A stretch of DNA of 6,320 nt from Desulfobacula sp. (GCA_029940235.1 JAOZRI010000140.1:1-6320); one strand, 5' to 3'. Counted from the first letter of the stretch, positions 1 to 6,320 are shown. Numbers and translations are program-made. Notes: a model not told the origin generated them from the letters alone.

Positions 1-783
1 GGGGGGGAAGGAACCAAAAATACTAACTTTTTGTTCTTCAATGAGTTTTAAGGTTTTGGGAGGGTCAAACTTTTCCTGTATCACATTTTTACCGCCGGCC
101 TGGAGCATGCCAAGACCCAGGTTGACCCCCATGATGTGAAACAGAGGTAAAATATTTAAATAGGCTTTTGTTTCATTAAGATCAAAAGCCTGGATAATTT
201 GCTGGTTTGATAGAATAATATTATTTTGTGAAAGTACAGCTCCCCTTGGTTTGCCGAGCATTGCAGCGGTGTGAATAATTATAAAAGGATCATCCTGGCT
301 GCATGGTGTCTGGGTCTCAAGGGGCGTATCATCATAAAGATTTAAAAATTGTTCGTTGTTTTCATTAACAACAAAATTATGTTCAAGGCAGGAAAAAGTA
401 TTGCAAAGATTTTTGGCCTGGTCAGCCATCTGTTCATCTGCAAAAATAATGGATGGTGTTGTATCCTCTATTATATGGGATACTTCATCACTGCTCAGGC
501 GCCTGTTGATAAGAACAAGTGTAAGGTTAAGGGCTGAAGCAGCACCAAATAGATGGAAAAAGAGAGGGTGATTTTTACAAAGTATGGCAATTCTGCTTTT
601 TGAAGGAAGATTGAGACGTTTAAGGCTATTGGCAAGTCGGGCTGTTTTTTGAAAAAGGTCAGAATATGTTATTGCACCATATCCATTTTCACAGTCTCCA
701 TCATAAATGGCTGTGTTAGAACCGTTATAAAGTGCATTTTTTTCATAAATATCAAAAAAACTTAAATTATGAAAATTATTCAT
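1..783 (-). CDS. AMP-binding acyl-CoA synthetase-like protein, N-terminal 261 residues (3' end outside window)
   Basis: The reading frame opens with ATG at 783-781 and stays open to base 1, so the C-terminal half lies beyond the left edge; the family usually has about 500-560 residues. A Shine-Dalgarno AAGGAG (793-798) sits 9 bases before the ATG. Members of this ANL superfamily activate a carboxylic acid with ATP to an acyl-adenylate and usually transfer it to CoA. Seen in the sequence: an N-terminal 'ITYSDL' segment (residues 38-43), the phosphate-loop (A3) region at 171-182, reading HTAAMLGKPRGA, followed by VLSQNN, and a typical 'LPLFHIMG' motif at 212-219. The A3 loop is odd: the usual Y-T-S-G-T-T-G-x-P-K-G keeps T172, G177, P179 and G181 but loses the Ser, the first Gly and the Thr pair and has Arg for Lys. 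No signal peptide or membrane segment is visible, so it is probably cytoplasmic. The acid substrate cannot be told from this half. The superfamily call is firm; CoA-ligase activity is inferred. Confidence 0.88.
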   Translation of the reverse strand, partial: MNNFHNLSFFDIYEKNALYNGSNTAIYDGDCENGYGAITYSDLFQKTARLANSLKRLNLPSKSRIAILCKNHPLFFHLFGAASALNLTLVLINRRLSSDEVSHIIEDTTPSIIFADEQMADQAKNLCNTFSCLEHNFVVNENNEQFLNLYDDTPLETQTPCSQDDPFIIIHTAAMLGKPRGAVLSQNNIILSNQQIIQAFDLNETKAYLNILPLFHIMGVNLGLGMLQAGGKNVIQEKFDPPKTLKLIEEQKVSIFGSFPP

Positions 784-811
784 ATACAATTACTCCTTTT
801 TAAAAAATCCA

Positions 812-825
812 AACGAGCGCTCAGT
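812..825. promoter_or_regulatory. Candidate operator, palindrome centred on GAGCGCTC
   Basis: A perfect 8-bp palindrome GAGCGCTC (815-822) stands out as a G+C island in a very AT-rich leader; the outermost A812 and T825 also pair, while the two positions between do not. It falls roughly +10 to +22 relative to the predicted start of the TTGACA promoter, where a bound protein would block transcription. TetR-family repressors of fatty-acid and acyl-CoA genes commonly bind palindromes of this size and style, and the downstream gene is an acyl-CoA synthetase, so a TetR-type operator is a reasonable inference. No regulator gene is present in this window. Confidence 0.4.
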
Positions 826-840
826 CTCAAATGCATACAT

Positions 841-869
841 GTAATAATTTAATTTAATATGGTTGTCAA
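841..869 (-). promoter_or_regulatory. Candidate sigma-70 promoter for the acyl-CoA synthetase-like gene
   Basis: Reading the minus strand, a perfect TTGACA (869-864) is followed after exactly 17 bases by TATTAC (846-841), which matches four of six positions of the -10 consensus. Transcription would start near 834, giving a leader of about 50 bases before the ATG at 783. The promoter lies just past the stop codon of the upstream kinase (880-882), so the synthetase can be expressed independently of that gene. I found no hairpin terminator between the two genes, so read-through is also possible. Confidence 0.6.
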
Positions 870-879
870 AGACTTTTTT

Positions 880-3255
880 TTAATTTATTTTTTTGTAAGG
901 GAAAAATATTGTAAAAACAGAGCCTCCTGAATTGATGCAAGTTTCGATTTGATCATGGGTTTCATGGCAGAATTTACATTTTGCAATATCACCCGGGCAT
1001 GAGACCTTTTGATTTTCGAGAAGGAAACTACAGTATTGAGATTCCATTTTTAAAGTGAATCCAAGGCGGTCTGAAAAAATTTTGGTTCTCATGAGATCTG
1101 CACCTTTTCCACCTGCATTAAAGGCAAAAGGTGTTTTAGTGGAATAGAGCAGGGTTTCCTGGGTATTAAAAAAACCTTCAAAAATTCGTTTCTGGTGATC
1201 TTTTATAATTCCTACCCCAAAATCATGGACACTAAAAAGGATACCGCCATTTTTTAATTTAATTGCAATATCTATTTTGCCCTTGTCCGGGGTGTTTTCA
1301 ATGGCATTTTTTATAATTCCTGAAATCATTTTATTCAATATCTCTTCAGGGAGTTGAAAAGAGGGCAGCTTGTCATCAAAGGCAATCTCAATATTGATAT
1401 CTCTGAATTCAAATTCAGGTTTGAGTTTAGAATAGAGGGTATTAAAATATTGTGCAAAAGCAATAGTTTTATAAATTATGGATCTTGGTCCAAATTTTTG
1501 ATCAATTAACTGCCTTATGGAGGATTCTAAATCGTCTGCAGAAAGATTTTGAAGGATAAGGGTTTCAATTTCATCCTGGCAGCTTTCAAACATTTTTAAT
1601 AATAGTTTCTGGGCTGAGTAGGTTTTGTCCTCCATGATATCAGCAACTTCATCCTGGATATCAACAATTCTATTCAAGTTGCGGTCAATTCTATCCAATG
1701 TGCCGTCAACATTTACATTGGGAATTGATTCAAGCTTTTTTTGCAAAATCTGCAGTGAGCCTGTAAGTATGGCAACCGGAGTTTTTAACTCATGGGAAAG
1801 GTGATTAATGGCTTTTCCTTTTGCTCTGTTCATGGATGCCACATCAAGGTAAGCATCTCTCACAGCTTCTGCAAACCTTGCATTCTCAATGGAAAGGGCA
1901 CAAGTGCCTGCAATCATTGTCATAAGTTCCATGTCATCATAATCAAATTTGTTCTGTTTTTTATTAATGGCACAAAGGACTCCGATGATTCTGTCATCAC
2001 TTTTAATGGGGACGTTAAGAATGCTTGTTGTTTTATATCCCAGTTTTTCATCCCTGTCAGGATAATCACTCTTAAGTTTATCAGTATCATTTACAAGGGC
2101 GTAGTCACCTGTTTTTATGGTCTCTCCAGCAAGAAGAGAGCTGGCAGGGAACCTGAATGTTTTTGCTCTTGTTTGTGTGTCCTGGTTATCATATGCAGCT
2201 CCTGTAAAAAACAGTTCATCTGTGATTTCATCATATAAAAGAACCAGAGCACCCTCTGTTTTTAAAAGTCCTTTGACCTCTTGAGAAATATAGCTCATCA
2301 ACTCTTCAAGCTCAAGATATTCAGGAATAACAGCACTGATTCGACTAATAGTTTTATTGTTTGCTGCAAGTCTTTTTTCCTGTGTTATATCCCTTAAAAT
2401 TACAAAGTTCTGCCTTGAATCAGATTTGCCCATGGAGTAGGAATCTGCCCAGATCACAACATCAAGAATTTTGCCTTCCTTTGTCAACCGCTGGGTTTCA
2501 TACCGGGTAAGGGATTTATCCTCCATAAATCTATTGAGCATATCACTGGTTTCAGCTTCAAGCCCTTCTGGTACAAATGGGACTGGTCTGCCTGTCAACT
2601 CCTCACTGGACCATCCAAAGGTTGTTGTAAAAGATGGGTTTAAATATGAAACCAGACCATTATCATCATAAACAACTATAGGATAGGGAATAAAATCTAA
2701 AAGCCCTTGATAAATTCTATAGAGTTCTTTGGTTTTCTGCTGTGCAATTTTCTCTTCTGTGACATCCTGAAGGGTTTCAACTGCACTTGTGATCTCCCCA
2801 TTTGCATTGGTAATTGCCGAGGCACAAAAAGAGAGCCATTTGCCATCCACTCCAAGATCAGGGAAAAAATTTGTTATTGCAAAGTGATCTTTTGGGCTGG
2901 TGGGTTTGATCAGGTTTTCACCATAATACTCTGCAATCTTTTCATCGGATGTTTGATCAATAATAAAATCCACCATGACAGGACGTTTTTTTGAATAAAA
3001 AGCTTTCCACTGGTGATCAGTGCCGATCATGTCATCCTTTGACAGCCCACTCAAATCTTCCAGTGCCTGGTTAAAATGGGTAATATTATGATTACTGTCA
3101 ATGGCAAATATAGGGATGGGAGCATTGCATATAATATCGCGAAGCTCCTGGTTTTTTTTTTCTAATTCTCTAATTTTTTTTTCTAATTTTTGAGTATCAC
3201 GGTCAGCGCTGCTATTTTTATACTCATTTTTATTTTGGTTTTTATCCTTGTTCAT
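880..3255 (-). CDS. Soluble PAS-PAS-GAF sensor histidine kinase with Cys-rich C-terminal insertion (791 aa)
   Basis: The ATG at 3255-3253 is preceded by GGAG (3266-3263) at 7 bases; the stop is at 882-880. Residues 21-42 form a short coiled coil (I28, L31, N35, L38, I42 in heptad register). PAS 1 covers about 41-165 and PAS 2 about 177-293, and a GAF domain about 305-460. HisKA carries the H-box HLSHELKTP with phospho-acceptor H488. The HATPase has an N-box (IIKNAIEN, N650), a G1 box (DFGVG, D678-G682) and an F-box (691-696). The G2 region is unusual: GGKGAD (715-720) instead of GxGLGL. It is followed by an insertion with cysteines 742, 753, 760, 763 and 773 before the final strand (VFTIFFP). 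No transmembrane segment or signal peptide is visible, so it should sense a cytoplasmic cue through the PAS/GAF domains and autophosphorylate. No receiver domain or response regulator is present. The H-to-N-box distance (162 residues) is longer than usual. The kinase call is firm; ligand and target are unknown. Confidence 0.95.
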   Translation of the reverse strand: MNKDKNQNKNEYKNSSADRDTQKLEKKIRELEKKNQELRDIICNAPIPIFAIDSNHNITHFNQALEDLSGLSKDDMIGTDHQWKAFYSKKRPVMVDFIIDQTSDEKIAEYYGENLIKPTSPKDHFAITNFFPDLGVDGKWLSFCASAITNANGEITSAVETLQDVTEEKIAQQKTKELYRIYQGLLDFIPYPIVVYDDNGLVSYLNPSFTTTFGWSSEELTGRPVPFVPEGLEAETSDMLNRFMEDKSLTRYETQRLTKEGKILDVVIWADSYSMGKSDSRQNFVILRDITQEKRLAANNKTISRISAVIPEYLELEELMSYISQEVKGLLKTEGALVLLYDEITDELFFTGAAYDNQDTQTRAKTFRFPASSLLAGETIKTGDYALVNDTDKLKSDYPDRDEKLGYKTTSILNVPIKSDDRIIGVLCAINKKQNKFDYDDMELMTMIAGTCALSIENARFAEAVRDAYLDVASMNRAKGKAINHLSHELKTPVAILTGSLQILQKKLESIPNVNVDGTLDRIDRNLNRIVDIQDEVADIMEDKTYSAQKLLLKMFESCQDEIETLILQNLSADDLESSIRQLIDQKFGPRSIIYKTIAFAQYFNTLYSKLKPEFEFRDINIEIAFDDKLPSFQLPEEILNKMISGIIKNAIENTPDKGKIDIAIKLKNGGILFSVHDFGVGIIKDHQKRIFEGFFNTQETLLYSTKTPFAFNAGGKGADLMRTKIFSDRLGFTLKMESQYCSFLLENQKVSCPGDIAKCKFCHETHDQIETCINSGGSVFTIFFPYKKIN
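3152..3182. repeat. Two long homopolymer T tracts inside the kinase start region (T10 and T9)
   Basis: On the plus strand there is a run of ten T (3152-3161) and another of nine T (3174-3182), separated by 12 bases. On the coding (minus) strand they are A9 and A10 tracts spanning codons 25-35 of the 791-residue kinase. They encode two consecutive heptads, LEKKIRE and LEKKNQE, of its coiled coil. Runs this long are prone to polymerase slippage, which here would shift the frame near the N-terminus and abolish the kinase. They may equally be a by-product of Lys AAA codon preference in an AT-rich genome. Confidence 0.85.
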
Positions 3256-3270
3256 AAATAAACTCCATAA

Positions 3271-3285
3271 AGACTTTACAAGTCT
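3271..3285. repeat. Short inverted repeat in the kinase leader (AGACTT-tac-AAGTCT)
   Basis: Two perfect 6-bp arms (3271-3276 and 3280-3285) flank a 3-base centre. The element lies 15 bases before the ATG of the leftward kinase, directly next to its GGAG Shine-Dalgarno (3263-3266). It could be an operator half-site pair or a small leader hairpin near the ribosome site. It is not followed by a U tract in either direction, so it is not a classical terminator. A 6-bp repeat in AT-rich DNA can arise by chance. Confidence 0.3.
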
Positions 3286-3306
3286 GATTGATCCTCGTAT
3301 AACAAA

Positions 3307-3334
3307 TTGATGAATTCTAAATGCAATATATAAA
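3307..3334 (+). promoter_or_regulatory. Candidate promoter for the 252-aa kinase
   Basis: TTGATG (3307-3312) is followed after 16 bases by TATAAA (3329-3334), a fair match to sigma-70 boxes. The predicted start near 3341 would leave a leader of about 80 bases before the ATG at 3423. It overlaps the candidate leftward promoter. AT-rich sequence yields such matches easily, so this is a guess about position; that some promoter lies in 3256-3422 follows from the divergent gene arrangement. Confidence 0.3.
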
Positions 3335-3354
3335 ATCCATGCTTAGTATTGCAA
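3327..3354 (-). promoter_or_regulatory. Candidate promoter for the 791-aa kinase
   Basis: On the minus strand TTGCAA (3354-3349) is followed after 16 bases by TATATA (3332-3327). Transcription would begin near 3320, with a leader of about 65 bases. The -10 element overlaps that of the rightward candidate promoter, so the two genes could be expressed from mutually exclusive divergent promoters. Both boxes are imperfect and the region is AT-rich, so the assignment is weak. Confidence 0.3.
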
Positions 3355-3422
3355 GGAATTTAATATATTTAAGGTAATCATCCTGGAGTGTGTAGAGGCA
3401 AATATAAATAAAGGTATCAAAA

Positions 3423-4181
3423 ATGCCAGACAATACCATTAAATCAGATAACACCATAAAAACAGAAATCCTTGTTCACGATTTAAAGGTTCCTATTTCA
3501 GTTATAGATGCCGGAGCAAAATCAATGTTAAACCGCCAGGAAGTCTATGGCCCTTTAACTGATAAGCAGGTCAAAGTTTTAAAGCGAATTATAAGAAATA
3601 CTTTGACCACCCAAAGGCTTGTGAATGATGTCCTTGAACTGGGAAGATCCAGAGAAGGGGTCATGATAACCAGTGATTTCCCTATTTTCGAACTTGTCAG
3701 ATCAGTGTTGATTGAAATTTTTGATCTTGTTGACACTGATTTTGTTGAGACAATTCGGAAAACCCAAAGCTATGATGAACTTGTCCAGACCCTTGAACCC
3801 AATGGCGTTAGATTGTCCTTTGATAAAAAAATCTGGATGACTAAAGTCCATCTTGATTATGCCAAGGTAAAACAGATTTTAAGAAATCTTGTTACCAATG
3901 CTTTTAAGCATAAAGCCTCCTTTGTTGAAATTGCAGGTAAAATCATTGAAAAAAAATTATTTCTAAAAATAAAAGATGATGGTAAAGGTATACCTCCAGC
4001 AGACCAGCAGAAAATCTTTGAAACTTATTTTACCACAGGGTCATCCATTGAAAATGCCATAGAGAGCCATGGCCTTGGCCTTGCCGGTGTAATGGTATTG
4101 TTAAAGGATATGGGAGGAACTCTTGTCTTGGATTCTGATAATGACCAGGGTGCAGAGTTTGTAGTTACAATCCCTTTATAG
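3423..4181 (+). CDS. Small sensor-less histidine kinase, HisKA plus HATPase only (252 aa)
   Basis: The ATG at 3423 is preceded by AAAGG (3410-3414) at 8 bases, a modest ribosome site; the H-box lies so near the N-terminus that no later start is possible. After only 18 residues comes the H-box HDLKVP with phospho-acceptor H19, then the long HisKA helices (about 12-75). The HATPase domain shows an N-box (NLVTNAFKHK, N159), a G1 box (DDGKGI, D185-I190), an F-box (IFETYF, 198-203) and an intact G2 box (HGLGL, 216-220), ending with a typical VVTIPL strand. All catalytic motifs are present, so an active kinase is expected. There is no PAS, GAF, receiver or membrane segment, so it must get its signal from another protein or a very short N-terminal tail. 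It is divergent from the large PAS/GAF kinase and convergent with the RND gene. Partnership with the neighbouring kinase is inferred from position only. No response regulator is seen in the window. Confidence 0.94.
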   Translation: MPDNTIKSDNTIKTEILVHDLKVPISVIDAGAKSMLNRQEVYGPLTDKQVKVLKRIIRNTLTTQRLVNDVLELGRSREGVMITSDFPIFELVRSVLIEIFDLVDTDFVETIRKTQSYDELVQTLEPNGVRLSFDKKIWMTKVHLDYAKVKQILRNLVTNAFKHKASFVEIAGKIIEKKLFLKIKDDGKGIPPADQQKIFETYFTTGSSIENAIESHGLGLAGVMVLLKDMGGTLVLDSDNDQGAEFVVTIPL

Positions 4182-4248
4182 TGGCCTTTGAATAAAATCA
4201 ATTCAGCACAATCTTTGTCAAATTTATCTGATTTCCGATCCTGATTTT

Positions 4249-6320
4249 TTATAATTGAACTTCATACCCTTTCCTGTATACAGCGTAATAGGTGACAGGT
4301 ATTACAAGAAGCGTAAACAGTGTGGATGCAAAAAGCCCGAATATCAATGCCCAGGCAAGTCCGGAAAACACTGGATCTAAAGTTATGGGAAAGGCTCCTA
4401 TGGCTGTAGTTAGAGCAGTCAGTAAAATTGGTCTCATCCTTACCACACCGCTTTTTAATATGGCATCCTTGAAAACTTCACCTTTATCAATTGCATCCTG
4501 GATAAATTCAATTAGAACCAGAGAGTTCCTGATTACAATACCGCCAAGGGCAATCATTCCTATCATGCTTGTGGCTGTGAAAAAGATAGGGTCATTAAAC
4601 CCGTTAATAGTTTGAGTGAATAGATTTAATATGAAGAATCCAGGCATGATTCCCAGGATAGTTAAAGGAATGGCCATCATTATCAGCATGGGCATAAAAT
4701 AAGACCCGGTATTTATGACAAGAAGCAGATAAATACCAATTAGAGCTGCAGCAAAGGCAAGGCCCATGTCCCGGAAAACTCTTAATGTAATTTTCCACTC
4801 TCCCTCTCCTGACCAGTTGACATGGATACCATCTTTAACCCTATTGTATTTCAGCTTTTTCATCATATCGATAACAGCTTCTCCCGGTGCTCTTCCAGCC
4901 ATCTCTCCAATAACATAAACAACAGGTTCAAGGTTTTTATGGTAGATGGGTTTTTGGTTTTCAGTTTCATTAACATGGATAATTTCATCCAGGGGAATTA
5001 TTGTTCCCCTGGATGATCGTATGGGAATATTAGAAATAGATACCATGTCTGATCTTTTATCCCGCGGTAGGATAAGCTTTATCCACAAAGGGTTTCTCTC
5101 CTGGTCAAGGTGGAGGCTTGCAGGTGTAATTCCGCCCACAGCACTTTTTAAAGTTTCAAGTATGGTTTTTGTATCAATTCCGTGCAAACCTGCTTTTTCC
5201 CGATCAACAACTATATCAATGCGTTTACTATTCTGCTCGGCCATGATTTTAACATCGGTAACAAATGGTTCTTCTTGCATTATATCTTTAATAAACCCGG
5301 CACTCTTACGAAGCTCTTCATAGGTCTTGTCATCACTGCCATATATTTCAGCAACAATGGTTGATAAAACAGGTGGCCCCGGTGGGACTTCCACAAGCTG
5401 GACATCGGCATTACTGTTTTCAGCAATTTTTTCAAGATCTTTTCTGAGACGAAGAAGAATGGCATGGCTCTGCTGCTGTCTGTTGGATTTATGGGCAAGG
5501 TTGACTCTAATATCTGCAAGGTGGCTTCCCTTGCGGATAAAATAGTGTCTGACCATGCCATTAAAATCCATGGGAGATGCAATGCCGGTATAGGAGACAA
5601 TATTTGTTACTTCATTTACGGTTTTAAGGTAAGATTCAAATTTTTTGACAACTCTGTCAGTATGTTCAAGGGAGGTTCCCTGGGGCATGTCAATGACAAT
5701 CTGGAATTCATTTTTATTATCAAAAGGAAGCAGTTTCAGTGGTACCAGTCTGAAAATCGCAAGAGAGCAGGATCCGATCAAAAGTATTATAATTGTAATA
5801 AAAAGCGCAACCCGCAAATATTTTTTATTTAAAAATGGCATTAGTACAGCTTGATATACCCTTGCAAGATATTGCTTTGACTCTTTTGCAGGTTTAACAC
5901 TCTTCTTATCATTTTTTAATAATTTATATGATACCCATGGAACAATGGTCAGTGCACACAGTGTTGAAAAACTTACTGTCAGGGGTACGTTGATTGCCAT
6001 TGGAGCCATGTATGGCCCCATCATTCCGGTAATAAAAGCCAGGGGTGAAAAACATATAATAATGGCAATGGTTGACATGATTACAGGCGGCAGAACTTCC
6101 TGCACAGCAAAAAGGGTTGCTTCAAAGGGTTCCAGGATTTTTAGTTTAATATGGCGCTGTATATTATCAACATTGGTGATGGGGTCATCCACCACAAGCC
6201 CCAAAGAGAGAATAAGGGCAAACAGTGTCACACGATTTATTGTGTACCCAAGAATATAGTTCATGAAGAGTGCAAGGGAAAAAGAGATGGGCACTGCAAT
6301 GGCAACAACAGATGCCTCCC
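4249..6320 (-). CDS. RND-family efflux permease, C-terminal 689 residues (5' end outside window)
   Basis: The frame is open from the right edge to a TAA at 4251-4249; the GTG at 6294 is internal, because coding (EASVVAIAV) continues upstream to the edge. Visible residues are numbered from that edge. TM4 carries the proton-relay pair D44-D45 in the motif GLVVDDPITNVDNI; TM5 and TM6 follow (about 78-130), then TM7 (about 168-190), a large periplasmic domain (about 195-510) with the stretch VEVPPGPPV, and TM8-TM12 (about 515-680). From the Asp pair to the end there are 645 residues, close to the 642 of AcrB, so the protein should total about 1,050 residues with roughly 360 missing here. Where AcrB has the relay Lys940, this protein has Arg (R597, GIVIRNSLVLIEF). 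RND permeases are proton-driven exporters in the inner membrane that act with a periplasmic adaptor and an outer-membrane channel. Those partner genes are not in the window and may lie upstream to the right. The substrate cannot be inferred. Confidence 0.93.
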   Translation of the reverse strand, partial: EASVVAIAVPISFSLALFMNYILGYTINRVTLFALILSLGLVVDDPITNVDNIQRHIKLKILEPFEATLFAVQEVLPPVIMSTIAIIICFSPLAFITGMMGPYMAPMAINVPLTVSFSTLCALTIVPWVSYKLLKNDKKSVKPAKESKQYLARVYQAVLMPFLNKKYLRVALFITIIILLIGSCSLAIFRLVPLKLLPFDNKNEFQIVIDMPQGTSLEHTDRVVKKFESYLKTVNEVTNIVSYTGIASPMDFNGMVRHYFIRKGSHLADIRVNLAHKSNRQQQSHAILLRLRKDLEKIAENSNADVQLVEVPPGPPVLSTIVAEIYGSDDKTYEELRKSAGFIKDIMQEEPFVTDVKIMAEQNSKRIDIVVDREKAGLHGIDTKTILETLKSAVGGITPASLHLDQERNPLWIKLILPRDKRSDMVSISNIPIRSSRGTIIPLDEIIHVNETENQKPIYHKNLEPVVYVIGEMAGRAPGEAVIDMMKKLKYNRVKDGIHVNWSGEGEWKITLRVFRDMGLAFAAALIGIYLLLVINTGSYFMPMLIMMAIPLTILGIMPGFFILNLFTQTINGFNDPIFFTATSMIGMIALGGIVIRNSLVLIEFIQDAIDKGEVFKDAILKSGVVRMRPILLTALTTAIGAFPITLDPVFSGLAWALIFGLFASTLFTLLVIPVTYYAVYRKGYEVQL

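Noticed and set aside
349..571. Two overlapping plus-strand open frames (62 and 71 codons) at the left
   Set aside because: Both are antisense to the AMP-binding gene, whose minus-strand frame is continuous and carries recognisable motifs; neither has a ribosome site or family resemblance.
1..783. AMP-binding gene as a truncated pseudogene
   Set aside because: The frame is uninterrupted up to base 1 and the protein is cut only by the window edge; there is no frameshift or stop.
1792..2238. 148-codon plus-strand open frame opposite the large kinase
   Set aside because: It lies wholly inside the well-supported kinase gene, has Cys/Phe/Ile-rich low-quality composition and shows no domain; it is an antisense shadow.
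4216..4221. TTGACA on the minus strand downstream of the RND gene as an antisense promoter
   Set aside because: No convincing -10 box lies 16-18 bases away (ATTTTA at best), and it would read only into the convergent kinase.
4182..4248. Bidirectional terminator between the convergent small kinase and RND genes
   Set aside because: There is a T6 run (4245-4250) and a weak TGAAT/ATTCA pairing, but no stable GC stem sits next to a U tract on either strand.
6292..6294. GTG as the start codon of the RND gene
   Set aside because: The frame remains open and RND-like (EASVVAIAV) to the right edge, and about 360 N-terminal residues of the family are missing, so this GTG is an internal Val codon.

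Overview
The window is AT-rich and gene-dense. It holds four protein-coding genes: two complete histidine kinases in the middle and one gene cut by the window edge at each end. Cys-rich PAS/GAF sensor kinases, an acyl-CoA-synthetase-like protein with an 'HTAA...GKPRGA' loop and an RND permease with a 'DDP' TM4 motif together recall Desulfobacterales-type sulfate-reducing bacteria of the AT-richer kind (Desulfobacter/Desulfobacula-like). That placement rests on remembered family resemblance and is tentative.

Layout, left to right. (1) 1-783, minus strand: N-terminal half of an AMP-binding acyl-CoA synthetase-like protein, running off the left edge. (2) 784-879: its control region on the minus strand, with a perfect TTGACA -35 box, a 17-bp spacer, a weak -10 box, a GAGCGCTC palindrome just downstream, and a good Shine-Dalgarno. 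(3) 880-3255, minus: a 791-residue soluble PAS-PAS-GAF-HisKA-HATPase kinase with a degenerate G2 box and a five-cysteine insertion near its C-terminus. (4) 3256-3422: a 167-bp divergent intergenic region with candidate back-to-back promoters and a short inverted repeat. (5) 3423-4181, plus: a 252-residue kinase that is almost only HisKA plus HATPase, with no sensor domain. (6) 4182-4248: a short convergent gap without a clear terminator. (7) 4249-6320, minus: the C-terminal two thirds of an RND-family inner-membrane efflux permease whose 5' end lies beyond the right edge. No gene-free stretch exceeds 300 bases.

How they may work together: the two kinases are divergently transcribed from a shared intergenic region and are the likeliest functional pair, one sensing (PAS/PAS/GAF) and one a bare catalytic core. 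No response regulator is present in the window, so their output is unknown. The acyl-CoA synthetase has its own promoter and probable operator and so looks independently regulated. The RND gene converges on the small kinase and must belong to an operon entering from the right. I see no mobile element, CRISPR array, tRNA or rRNA. Nothing here makes a strong case for a wholly new multi-gene system. The most unusual items are the altered ATP-loop of the synthetase, the Cys-rich kinase tail and the divergent kinase pair.
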